Shown: positions 9,280-17,682 of the stretch, piece after piece | Layout of the letters: each line of letters starts with the position of its first letter | How positions within the stretch are numbered: the first letter of the stretch is position 1 | Assembly (NCBI GenBank): GCA_001275005.1 | Contig: JWZX01002912.1 | Coordinates: 1-45,482, forward strand | DNA length: 45,482 bases | Source of the DNA: Chrysochromulina tobinii | Taxonomy: Eukaryota; Haptophyta; Prymnesiales; Chrysochromulinaceae | Direction: 5' to 3' | The notes under the pieces: generated by a model | What the model saw: only the letters and a program-made list of their open reading frames with translations | Told to the model about the DNA's origin: nothing | Databases searched by the model: none | Made by a program: the position numbers and the translations under genes

Positions 9280-10068
9280 TCAGAAGTCATCGAAGAGGCT
9301 CTTGACGTACGCCTCGAACGAGGCGTCGAGCGCCTCGGTGACCGCACGCGTGAGCGCGCGCGGCCGACCGTTGGGAGGGTAGTTGTCGGAGGGGTCTAGC
9401 CCGTGTACAAAGAATTGGTCAGCCCATCCACGAAGAACAAGATCGAGATCGTCATCAAGGGGATCCCCTTGCCCAATCAAATCCAAAATTGTGCTCAGCT
9501 TGATGAAATTGTTGAAGCGTTTGACGATGCGTGCCGATGCGATGACCTTCAAGCCCGCCGCCCGAAGCGAGAGCCTCTTGGCCGCCTCTGCCGCCATCTT
9601 GCCGATCTTGGCCGCCTCATCCAACTTGCCACCCGCGCTGGAACCGGCGGCCGAGCCCCCCGAGCCAGAACCGGCGGCCAGCGCCGGTGCTGCCGCGGCG
9701 GTCACCGCCGCTGCCGCAGCATCGATAATCCACTGAAGTCCCGTGCAGCGGTGACCGAACTTGATCTGTCCGCACTTCCTGCACTTGTTGCGCTTCTTGT
9801 CGCCGTCTTCTCTCTCCCGTTCCGCCTTGGCGTTTTTAGTGCGCAGGTAGTGATTGCGAACCGCGGCGTCGTTCCGGGTGGGAAAGTGCTCTATCGTGAG
9901 CTTCTTCCACTGTATCTTGCCCTTTTCCATGTACGCACCGCCGTTGACAACGTTTGTCAGCAGTTCGTCCTCATCACCGGTCCACATGGTCTGCTTGTCG
10001 TGGGCGCCACCTCGCCTCCTCTTGTCCCCATGTTGAGCAAGGTCGGGATCTTCCCATTCATCTCCCAT
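9280..10068 (-). CDS. Myb/SANT-like zinc-knuckle protein, copy A
   Basis: Intronless, 262 aa. Residues ~25-75 form one Myb/SANT-like helix-turn-helix unit (WTGDEDELLTNVV, later WKKLTIEHFPTRNDAAVRNH), predicting DNA binding. A basic stretch leads to a zinc-knuckle-like CRKCGQIKFGHRC (CX2CX6HXC). The C-terminal half has Gly/Ser/Ala-rich linkers and a conserved tail (SDNYPPNGRPRALTRAVTEA). It is a close paralogue of the next gene on the same strand. Relative to that copy it lacks ~40 residues after the knuckle and has lost the N-terminal ~40 residues: the ATGCCGCCGCGC matching the paralogue's start is present upstream but out of frame, so I start at the internal ATG at 10068. Confidence 0.8.
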   Translation of the reverse strand: MGDEWEDPDLAQHGDKRRRGGAHDKQTMWTGDEDELLTNVVNGGAYMEKGKIQWKKLTIEHFPTRNDAAVRNHYLRTKNAKAEREREDGDKKRNKCRKCGQIKFGHRCTGLQWIIDAAAAAVTAAAAPALAAGSGSGGSAAGSSAGGKLDEAAKIGKMAAEAAKRLSLRAAGLKVIASARIVKRFNNFIKLSTILDLIGQGDPLDDDLDLVLRGWADQFFVHGLDPSDNYPPNGRPRALTRAVTEALDASFEAYVKSLFDDF

Positions 10069-10238
10069 GGGGTCCTCGAGCTTCGAGCTTTTTGGGAGCG
10101 CGGCGGCATGGCTGCGCGGCGAATGCGCACGATGTGCTTTTCAAATCATTTCCACAATTGCGTGGAAACGGAAGTTCGGTGCGGAAATGAAAACAAGTTG
10201 CGGCTTCGTTCGTTCGTTTCAGGACCCCCTACCCAGAC

Positions 10239-10291
10239 TGGTACCTGGTGACACATCCTCTCATCTTCCGGCACGAGCACAGAGGGTCGTC
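10239..10291 (+). pseudogene. FKBP gene fragment left by tandem duplication
   Basis: This 53-bp segment matches 11718-11770 of the intact FKBP gene at 49 positions, in the same orientation and at the equivalent place upstream of Myb copy A. It is followed directly by the start of the second duplication unit, so the copy is truncated and cannot encode an isomerase. Confidence 0.8.
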
Positions 10292-10400
10292 CTTGTTCAC
10301 GGATGGGTTATCGAGGAGGCTGTAGTTTGCAGCTGTAGAGTGTATTAGTGGACAGTTGGTGGGCAGACATACGGCATCATGGTGCCCGTGCCTCGACGGA

Positions 10401-11378
10401 TCAGAAGTCATCGATGAGGCTCTTGACGTACGCCTCGAACGAGGCGTCGAGCGACTCGGTGACCGCACGCGTGAGCGCGCGCGGCCGACCGTTGGGTGGG
10501 TAGTTGTCGGAGGGGGCTAGCCCGTGTGGAAAGCATTGGGCAGCCCAGCCACGAACCGCAATCTTGACATCGTCATCAAGGGGATCCATACGCAGAGCCG
10601 AATCCAAAACTGTGTGCAGCTTGACGCTCTTGAAATTGTTGAAGCGTTTGACGATGCGTGCCGATGCGATGACCTTCAAGCCCGCCGCCCGAAGCAACTT
10701 GCCACCCGCGCTGGAACCGGCGGCCGAGCCCCCCGAGCCAGAACCGGCGGCCAGCGCCGCTGCCGCAGCACCGAGGCCGCTACTGCCGGCGGAACCAGAG
10801 TGGGGAAACCCCGTAAAGGAGCCAAGTTGGAGATCGTCCTCGTCCGCGATCGACCTCAGGGCCATTCCCACGTAGTCGGCGGTGGCAGCGCTCGCCTCAA
10901 AATCTGCGAGGGTCCACTCAGGCTGCGAGCCCGTGCAGCGGTGACCGAACTTGATCTGCTTGCACTTCCTGCACTTGTTGCGCTTCTTGTCGCCGTCTTC
11001 TCTCTCCCGTTCCGCCGTCGCTTTTTCAATGCGCAGGTAGTGATTGCGAACCGAGGCGTCGTTCCGGGTGGGAAAGTGCTCTATCGTGAGCTTCTTCCAC
11101 TGTAGCTTGCCCTTTTCCATGTACGCACCTCCGTTGACAACGTTTGTCAGCAGCAAGTCCTCCTCACCGGTCCACATGGTCTGCTTGTCGTGGGCGCCAC
11201 CTCGCTTCCTCTTGCCCCCTTGTTGAGCAAGGTCGAGAGCTTCCCATTCATCTCCCATGGGGTCCTCGAGCTCACTTGGCCCCGTACCCATGCCCAACTC
11301 ATCGTCGGGCGGCGCATGAGCTTTTTGCGGGGCCCCGCGCGGAGGGGGGGGTCCCATCGACGCGGGGCGAGGCGGCAT
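10401..11378 (-). CDS. Myb/SANT-like zinc-knuckle protein, copy B
   Basis: Intronless, 325 aa, ATG at 11378. The N-terminus is Pro-rich (MPPRPASMGPPPPRG), followed by an acidic stretch, the Myb/SANT-like unit (WTGEEDLLLTNVV, WKKLTIEHFPTRNDASVRNH), a basic region and the knuckle CRKCKQIKFGHRC. There is then a segment absent from copy A (EWTLADFEASAATADYVG onward), a Gly/Ser/Ala linker and the conserved C-terminal domain ending SFEAYVKSLIDDF. It is the longer and probably ancestral form. Predicted nuclear DNA-binding protein. It shares a 176-bp upstream region with the divergent FKBP gene. Confidence 0.83.
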   Translation of the reverse strand: MPPRPASMGPPPPRGAPQKAHAPPDDELGMGTGPSELEDPMGDEWEALDLAQQGGKRKRGGAHDKQTMWTGEEDLLLTNVVNGGAYMEKGKLQWKKLTIEHFPTRNDASVRNHYLRIEKATAEREREDGDKKRNKCRKCKQIKFGHRCTGSQPEWTLADFEASAATADYVGMALRSIADEDDLQLGSFTGFPHSGSAGSSGLGAAAAALAAGSGSGGSAAGSSAGGKLLRAAGLKVIASARIVKRFNNFKSVKLHTVLDSALRMDPLDDDVKIAVRGWAAQCFPHGLAPSDNYPPNGRPRALTRAVTESLDASFEAYVKSLIDDF

Positions 11379-11554
11379 GGCGGCGCGTCAATGGAATCTC
11401 CAAGTACGGTGCGGAAATAAAAACTCGCCACGGAGGCATGGCCGTATGTTTGCTGTTCAACACAACGCGAAAAATCTCCACAATCGTTGTGGGCTGGGCC
11501 AATCTTGTTCGCTCCGATGGCGGCAATTCACAGCACAATGTTCCGCATTCGGAA
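11379..11554. promoter_or_regulatory. Shared upstream region of Myb copy B (-) and FKBP (+)
   Basis: 176 bp between two divergent ATGs. Part of it (a GTGCGGAAAT-containing segment) is also present upstream of Myb copy A, so it was included in the duplication. Confidence 0.4.
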
Positions 11555-12106
11555 ATGAAAAACATGCTCGTGGTCGGCGCGCTGTTCGCCACCACTGTCG
11601 CCGCGCTGCATTGGCCCGCTCCTCAGATTTCGCGGCGAGCCGTCGCGTGCGGTGCCGTGGCAGCTGTGCTGCAGCCTTCTGGCGGCTTCGCCTCTGATGA
11701 GATCATCTCCACCGTATTGGTACCCGGTGACACATCCTCTCCTCTTCCGTCTCGAGCACAGAGGGTCGTCGTGGATTACACGCTATGGCTCAACGATTTC
11801 GAAGGGAAACAGATAGATACTTCGAAAGGAACGCTGCTTCCATTCCCGCGGCCACCCTCACCATTCTCATTCTCGCTCGGGGTGGGAGAGGTTGTGCCAG
11901 GCTGGGATAAGACTGTCAAGTACATGCACCTTGGCGAGACGCGTCGAGTGATCATCCCACCCGAATTCGGCTATGGTGAGAAGGGCACGGGGCCGATCCC
12001 CGGGAACTCCAAACTCTACTTCGAGATCACGTTACTCGAGCTCAAGCCACCGCCCGTCCTCAGCGAGAAGCAGTTGCAATGGCTGGCGGAGCACCCAGAA
12101 CCGTGA
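11555..12106 (+). CDS. FKBP-type peptidyl-prolyl cis-trans isomerase, probable thylakoid lumen
   Basis: 183 aa from ATG 11555. The frame is open further upstream, but this start gives a hydrophobic leader (MKNMLVVGALFATTVAALHW). The leader is followed by SRRAVACGAVAAVL, a twin-Arg plus hydrophobic segment as in thylakoid-lumen transit signals, with a likely cleavage site near residue 46. The FKBP domain follows: VVDYTLWLNDFEGKQIDTS, SLGVGEVVPGWDKTVKYM, GETRRVIIPPEFGYGEKG, PGNSKLYFEITLLEL. These are the usual pocket positions (Tyr, Asp, Val-Val-Pro-Gly-Trp, Tyr, Phe). Role: protein folding in the plastid. The domain contains a short Pro/Phe-rich insertion. A truncated copy of this gene lies at 10239-10291. 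Confidence 0.9.
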   Translation: MKNMLVVGALFATTVAALHWPAPQISRRAVACGAVAAVLQPSGGFASDEIISTVLVPGDTSSPLPSRAQRVVVDYTLWLNDFEGKQIDTSKGTLLPFPRPPSPFSFSLGVGEVVPGWDKTVKYMHLGETRRVIIPPEFGYGEKGTGPIPGNSKLYFEITLLELKPPPVLSEKQLQWLAEHPEP

Positions 12107-12432
12107 AGGTGTGGTGCGGTGTGGCGCTCGCTCGAGGCCTCAGCAGCTGAGATGATATCTTTTTAGTGTATGTACACGTAGAAATGCTCCCTCTCTCTTC
12201 TCAGAAGAACCTCGAGCTGGTGGAGAACGCTACGTGATGGCCCGGGGAATGCCAATGCGCTGCCGATGGACGAGTCGCCAGGAAGTCGGCCAAATCTGGC
12301 GGGAAGCCGCGGAGCTGCGGCCGGTGCGAAAATATCCAACAGCCAGCCTGTTTCAGTAAGCCGGCGTGCGTCCTTTCCTCCCGTGTGGTGCACACGTGTG
12401 GTTTACAGCGCACGTGCGGCCGTACGCTCCTC

Positions 12433-12951
12433 TCAGTAGTCATCGTATCCTGCAAATTGGCCCGAATCGTACCAGAGCGAGCCGTCGGGCGCTCGGTACA
12501 AGAACTCGGCGTCGCACGGGCACAGGGGCACGCAGAACGCCACAGGCCAAAAGAGGAGAGCCCACAAGCAGCAGCACAGAGCGGTTGCGCCGCCAAAGTA
12601 CGAAGCCCGTAGCCAATACCCGCCAGGAGGCGCCCCAAGCGGCGTCGGTGCCATAACTACCACATCGCGTTCTGTAGACCCCCAACCTCCGCGCCGACTT
12701 CTGTAGACCACACGTACCGACGAAGACGTCCCTGTGTGTACAGGAACGCCTTCGACGTACTGCGCTGCGGCGACCGGCACGGCCTGCACGACAACTTCGC
12801 CGTCTGTGACTCCGTTGCGCAGCGCGCTCTCATCGTCCTCCTGCTGCAGTCGGATGGCGAGCGCGATGGACGCCTCGTCATCAGCCTGCCCCTCTAGCCG
12901 CTCAGCCGCCGCCACCTGTTCCTGATTCCTCGGGCTCTCCACATTCAGCAT
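12433..12951 (-). CDS. Small Cys-rich membrane-anchored protein with UIM-like motif
   Basis: 172 aa; I start at ATG 12951 because the frame upstream has only a TTG. Residues ~24-41 (DDEASIALAIRLQQEDDE) resemble a ubiquitin-interacting motif or the ALA-R-LQ-E-E motif seen in some RING proteins. The C-terminal ~50 residues contain a hydrophobic Cys-rich segment (CCCLWALLFWPVAF, then CVPLCPCD) and a short tail ending SGQFAGYDDY. This layout resembles LITAF/BRI3/PLAC8-type small membrane proteins, but I cannot assign a family. A degenerate, inverted copy of its C-terminal coding part lies at 13081-13165. Confidence 0.65.
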   Translation of the reverse strand: MLNVESPRNQEQVAAAERLEGQADDEASIALAIRLQQEDDESALRNGVTDGEVVVQAVPVAAAQYVEGVPVHTGTSSSVRVVYRSRRGGWGSTERDVVVMAPTPLGAPPGGYWLRASYFGGATALCCCLWALLFWPVAFCVPLCPCDAEFLYRAPDGSLWYDSGQFAGYDDY

Positions 12952-13080
12952 TTTTAGCAAGCGCCACGCACAGAAAAGGAAAAGCGTCGCAGACCTTCGA
13001 TTATGTTTCGAGGGCTTGCGGCTCTACTCTTTTGTTCAAGTTCAAGTTCAAGTTCGAGTTACTACATTAACAACCTCTCG

Positions 13081-13165
13081 ATTTGGCCCTGTGGCGTTCC
13101 GCGTGCGGCGTGCCCCTGTGCCCCAGCGCCGAGTTCTTATACCGCCCGACGCCTCTCCTCTGTTT
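13081..13165 (+). pseudogene. Inverted fragment of the small Cys-rich membrane protein gene
   Basis: On the plus strand this segment reads like the minus-strand coding sequence near 12470-12552: a GGCGTTCNGCGTG block, then TGCCCCTGTGCCC, then GCCGAGTTCTT and a TACCG. It has small insertions and deletions and a different continuation. It is preceded by a (TTCAAG)n array (about 13033-13060). Confidence 0.6.
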
Positions 13166-13266
13166 CGTCATCGTGGCGACATGTGTGGTTTCTTCGCGAT
13201 TTTTAGTTTTTGGGGCTCTTCTCATCACACTTCACACATCGCCATCTAGTTTCCGGCACCGAGAGG

Positions 13267-14100
13267 ATGGTTGCGTCGGTCTCGGTCACCACACCCGTGA
13301 CGCGCGACGACGGGCCGTGGACGGAAGAGGAGAAGGCAGCATGCTTGGCTGTCCGCGAGAAGCTCATCAAAGAAAAGAATTTATCGCCGAAGCAGGTGGG
13401 CGAGATCGAGCTGGTCACCATTGTGATGAACAGCAAATGCAGGGTGGACGAGGCAGTGCAAAAGTTCATGACATACCACGAGAACTTGCTCGGTGAGTAT
13501 GGCCTGGGCGATGTCTGGTCGGACAAGGAAACGCTTCACAATCAATGGCATCGGCTGGCGGTCTGTGGATGCGACGAGGGCGGCCGATCTGTCATGTGGG
13601 TGCATGGGGGAGGCACGCCTGTGGAAGAGGAGGCTGCCTGCATGCGTAGCTGCTGCTGGTACTTTTTTGCCGTGCATGCTGATCGCCACACGCTTCGCAA
13701 CGGAATCAGCCTGGTCATCAACTCGGCGAATCGTCCGAAGAAGCAGATTGGAAACGAGAAGAAGCTGCAGGTCGCATGGCAGAACTTCCCGACGCGCGCG
13801 CAGGGCATCTACATTCTTGGAACGAATATGGTGACGCGTGTGGTGGTCAACGCCCTGATCGCCTTCGCGAGCCTGTTCGCCAAGAACAAGGTGATTGCAC
13901 GGATCATGTTTGCCGAGGTCAAGGACCTTGAGAAAAAGTGGGGTGGTGTCGAGCCACTCCCTGAGATGCATGGCGGCGCAAAGAGACTGCCAACTGCCGA
14001 GTGGGTCGACGAGCGGCTGTCCAACTTCCCGAGGATGAATCTGCCAGAGTACGTCGATATCGAAGGCGTCACTGCCGCTGCAGCCGCCGTCAAAATCTGA
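13267..14100 (+). CDS. CRAL-TRIO (SEC14-like) lipid-binding protein
   Basis: Intronless, 277 aa from ATG 13267 (the first ATG; the upstream frame has only a TTG). An N-terminal helical region (EEEKAACLAVREKLIKEKNL, DEAVQKFMTYHENLL) resembles the CRAL-TRIO N-domain. The lipid-binding domain follows: GRSVMWVHGG, then HTLRNGISLVINSANRP, WQNFPTRAQGIYILGTN, IAFASLFAKNKVIARIMFAE. The order (central strand, FPxR helix turn, then the gate helix before RIxF) fits SEC14. Such proteins move phosphoinositides, tocopherol or other lipids between membranes. The ligand is unknown. No signal peptide or membrane segment was seen. Confidence 0.8.
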   Translation: MVASVSVTTPVTRDDGPWTEEEKAACLAVREKLIKEKNLSPKQVGEIELVTIVMNSKCRVDEAVQKFMTYHENLLGEYGLGDVWSDKETLHNQWHRLAVCGCDEGGRSVMWVHGGGTPVEEEAACMRSCCWYFFAVHADRHTLRNGISLVINSANRPKKQIGNEKKLQVAWQNFPTRAQGIYILGTNMVTRVVVNALIAFASLFAKNKVIARIMFAEVKDLEKKWGGVEPLPEMHGGAKRLPTAEWVDERLSNFPRMNLPEYVDIEGVTAAAAAVKI

Positions 14101-14360
14101 CGATGCAAAGACATCAGAGACGGAGCGAAAAAGAGGCCCGTGCCACTTTGTTCCACTTTGAGCCTCTAGAGCGTGCCGCGTGTGTTGCCGTTGCGAAGTG
14201 TTGCGTTACTTGCTGTTTTTGCTTGTGTGCATACAGAGGAAAAACAGTTCTTTGACGCCGTGTTGGACACTCAGCAGGCCGCCCAACACGGCGTGACTTT
14301 CGTGCGGATGCTACTCGGCTGAGCACTACGTGAGCGTCGTCGACGCTGGGCGGCGCACGC

Positions 14361-15014
14361 ATGGACGCCGCCGAACGCCTCGTGGCCGATGTATACGGGA
14401 CTGCCGACCTCAGTCTCGACGCCGCGTTTGCAATCTCTGAGGCAGATATCAAACACGTCAATACGATCGCTGGGTCACAAAAGGCGGTAAACTACGGCGA
14501 GGTGCCAAACAGGACTTGGAGCGAGGTGCTCAACCGACTTCAGCTCACAACTGATGATGTCTTCTACGACCTGGGCTCGGGCCGTGGCGCGCTCGCGATG
14601 TTCACGCACGTGGCATGTAAGCTTCGCAAGAGCGTCGGCATCGAGCTCTCCCGAGAGCGGCACACTATGGCCATGCGCGCATTGCAATCCCTGCGCTCCG
14701 CGAGCCCGGAGGCGTGTGCAGGTCTGTACTTTCTTAACGAAGACATCCACCACGCCGATTTCAGGGATGCGACGTGCGTCTTCCTCATGAATCAGGACAT
14801 GCCGCATCGGCTCGTCGGCGCGGTGTGGGCAAAGCTGCTCGCGCTCGGCCAGCCGCTCACGGTGGTGACTTTGCATGCGCCTCGGGACATCCCCAGGCTG
14901 CCCGAGCGCGAAACTATCTCTGGGCTGCCGCAGACGTGGAATCAGTCCACGGACTTCCATATATATCGACTGCCTGGAGCAGCGACGGAACGGTTACAAT
15001 GCAGGCGAGCTTAA
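14361..15014 (+). CDS. DOT1-like / class I SAM-dependent methyltransferase
   Basis: Intronless, 217 aa, ATG at 14361. SAM-binding motif I is DVFYDLGSGRGALAMF (about residues 67-80), followed by SVGIELSRERHTMAMRAL (motif post-I, acidic Glu). FLNEDIHHADFRDATCVFLM follows, matching the DOT1-family layout in which an acidic loop precedes a FxN/MN motif. The N-terminal IKHVNTIAGSQKAVNYGEVP also resembles algal DOT1-like proteins. Family role: methylation of histone H3 Lys79 or another protein Lys. Short single-domain algal members may have other substrates. No chromatin-reader domain is attached. Confidence 0.78.
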   Translation: MDAAERLVADVYGTADLSLDAAFAISEADIKHVNTIAGSQKAVNYGEVPNRTWSEVLNRLQLTTDDVFYDLGSGRGALAMFTHVACKLRKSVGIELSRERHTMAMRALQSLRSASPEACAGLYFLNEDIHHADFRDATCVFLMNQDMPHRLVGAVWAKLLALGQPLTVVTLHAPRDIPRLPERETISGLPQTWNQSTDFHIYRLPGAATERLQCRRA

Positions 15015-15301
15015 ACACGGTCGCTGTGTCGCGGAGAACGCTTATTGACGGGAACGTCAAATACTTGTGATTGACGCGACGCGGGCTACATGTAGGGGGC
15101 TAGAAGGGTACAAAAGCCGCACCCTACACTAGGCTAGGCGTAGACGTTGAGTACAGACGGCTTTCAATTTTTACAGGACGTTCTCGCCACCGCCCGCGCA
15201 CACGGACACGCCGCATGGCCACACCCCGGCACGCCATGACGACCCCAGCCGGGCGCTGCTGCACGCTCTGGCTCTCGTCGACAACTGCTCCAGCTCACGC
15301 C
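15015..15301. other. Convergent intergenic region
   Basis: 287 bp between the methyltransferase (+) and the UDP-sugar pyrophosphorylase (-). No gene recognised. Confidence 0.4.
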
Positions 15302-17519
15302 TCACGGCATGTGTGCCCACTTGTCATCGATGATATAGTCGCCCGGCGCCTCGAAGTTGAAGACCCTGCCTGCGGACTCTCCCGGCGGCACCAACTCGTA
15401 CCCGCGGAGCCGCGCAATCTCGGAGATTGTCTCGGAGATTTTGACCGAGCCGAGCTCGTCGGAGGTGAGCTCTCGCAAGGCCTGGCCGTCGTTGACGATG
15501 CGCAGCTGGCGAACGGTGACGCGCGCGCCCGGAACGGCGCGGATCGTAAGCGCGCCGTCGAGCTCGAGGCGCGAGATCGCTATCTCGCCGTCGAGGCACA
15601 GCGAGGAGCGTGCGCTGAGCGAGATGGCCGCGCCGCCGCCCAGACGAGCGATGCCAATCCCGAGCGTCGGTCGGAAGAAGGCGCCCAACACGACGCGAGG
15701 CCCAGCGTCGACGGTGACGCCCCCAACGATCGCCTTCGCGGCGGGCGGCAGTCGGCTGCCCGCGAGCGCCAGCAGCCTTCGGTTGAAGGCGTAGATCGCA
15801 TGCTCGCCCGCGGCGGCGCCGCCGGACGCCTGCCCAGCCGCGGCCCTCTTCACAGCGTCGTCCCGGGCATTCTTGACCGGCGCGTAGAAGCCGTCGTCGA
15901 GGGAGGTGAAGCTCACCGCGGCGCTTGGGGGCAGTACGTAGGGAAAGTCCTGAGAGGTGTGAACGACATAAGGAAGGTGTGAAGGGAAAGTCCTGCGAGG
16001 CCATCCGTGGCAATCAGGGACGCTCAGTGGCACTCAGTGACAATAGGGTCGCTCAGTGGCAAAAGGGACGCTCAATGGCACTCAGTGGCACTCGGCGGCG
16101 CTCGGGTGGCGACTCGAAGCTGCCGAGATGCCTCCTCGTAGCACTCACCTGCATCATGCACTCGAGGCGCGTCGGGCTCTTGAACTTGGTGCGCGTGCCG
16201 TCCGTGTACTTGGGGTTGACGAACTCCGGCATCGCGCCGCCGCTGGCCTCGAGAGCCTCTACATAGGGACCGAGGCTGAAGATCAACTGGTTCGTGTTCC
16301 CGGGGAAGGGGGAGTAGCCCGTGGCCGGGTCGTTGTAGTCGCCGCGCGCGTCGAGCGAGGCGCGCACGAGCGCATCGAGCTGATTGTACTCGACATTCAC
16401 GACGAGGGTGCGGCTGGCGGCGCTCACCACGGCGCCCTCCTCCACCGCGTCGCTCGTGCTACGCGCCGTGCTGGGCGTCGGACGCGCCGTGGTGAGCGCC
16501 ATGAGAGCGCCCGAGGCATCGCCCGCACGCCGAGGCACCGAGAGCGTGTTCATCGCGAGCGAGTGCGCGACAGACACGCCGAGGGCAGCGGGGACGCCGC
16601 CGAAGACCAACGCGTTCGTGTCCTGCAGGAAGACGAGGTGGTTACACCCTTGCCCGAGCAACTTGCGCGCGAGCCCGGACGTGTGAAGCAATGCATGCAC
16701 GTCGCCGTGCCCGTGCGGTTTCGTCAGCAGGCAGAAGCGGTCGTTGGGCTCGGTGGCGAGGTGCGCGCGCCCGTTGGAGAGGCATGGCACCTTGCCCTGC
16801 TTGATCAGGTGCAGCTGTGAAGGCGCCAAACCGAACCGATCGCGCGCATCGAGCAGCGCCCGCGTCGGTGCGTCGGTGTCGTCAGACGTCATGATGATGA
16901 CCGGAATCAAGCTGGGCGTCGGCAGCGGCGCATCCGCTGGAGCAGAGGTACCGTCGGTGGCCGCGAGCGTGAGCGCCTGCAGGGCTAGGATGTGCCTCAC
17001 ATACAGTTCGAGGTAGCAAGTTCCGGTCATCGTCTCCGACGGCAGCGCGAGCTTGATGCCGCTGTACCCGAGCCGCTCGCCAAGGCCGCCCGCCACGATC
17101 ACGAACCCGGTGCGCCGCGCTGCGGCGGCGCCGAGCCGCTCGAAGCGGTCGAACTCGTCGGAGCCGAAGGCGAGCGTCACGCCTGACGGCACCGATGGCA
17201 CAAAGCCGTCGAATGGGTTCTCGCCCACACGGCTCGCCTCGAGCAGGCGCTGCGCACGGCGGACGTAGTCGCATACGCCTCCCGGCATCGAATTCTCGAG
17301 CGCGGCGAGCTGCGCGCGCAGGCGCCGCTTGCCGTCCTCGTCCTCACCCACGACCCAGCCCTCGGTGAGGTGCGACTGGTCGCCCGATGCGACGAGCTCC
17401 TCCAGGATGCGCGCGCCCGCCGCATCGGCTTCCTTGTCGAACAGGCTGTCCACCTTTTCACGACAGAGCGGCAAGCAGAACGACTGGAAGAGCGACGACA
17501 GCAGAGCATTGAGGTCCAT
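15302..17519 (-). CDS. USP: UDP-sugar pyrophosphorylase, 2 exons
   Basis: Exons (-): 17519-16149 (457 codons, ends CMMQ) and 15949-15302 (216 codons including stop). The junction is phase 0 and the protein 672 aa. Family reaction: UTP plus sugar-1-phosphate gives UDP-sugar plus PPi, with broad sugar specificity, feeding polysaccharide and glycolipid synthesis. The nucleotide-binding loop is VIVAGGLGERLGYSGIKLAL (residues ~141-159). Further blocks: IPVIIMTSDDTDAPT, CNHLVFLQDTNALVFGGVPA, NVEYNQLDAL, FPGNTNQLIF, PTRLECMMQ and then DFPYVLPPSAAVSFT, which is the usual continuous LECMMQ-D(Y/F)P run and fixes the splice. The C-terminal part (VVLGAFFRPTLG, DGALTI) is the left-handed beta-helix domain. 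No presequence: probably cytosolic. Confidence 0.92.
15950..16148 (-). repeat. USP intron with duplicated acceptor edge
   Basis: The donor is GTGAGT. The 12-mer gggaaagtcctg (plus strand) at the acceptor (15941-15952) recurs at 15984-15995, giving a second possible CAG acceptor 43 nt upstream in a different frame. Bases about 16018-16092 hold degenerate repeats of CACTCAGTGGCA. Confidence 0.75.
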
Positions 17520-17682
17520 CGTCGGCTGACTCCGCCGTGTGAATAGAGTTCGGACTTAAATTTAAGTGCCTTCAGAGGAGCGCGCCCACGCGACTAGGTC
17601 CTGTGATAATTTGCCGCCAAAATATGAGGGCCGGCTGTCGAGGATTCCGCAGTGGCAGCGCAGCAGCGCACGCAACGCGAAG
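17520..17682. promoter_or_regulatory. Shared upstream region of USP (-) and MGCC protein (+)
   Basis: 163 bp between divergent start codons. It contains the palindromic CTTAAATTTAAG (17554-17565). Confidence 0.35.
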
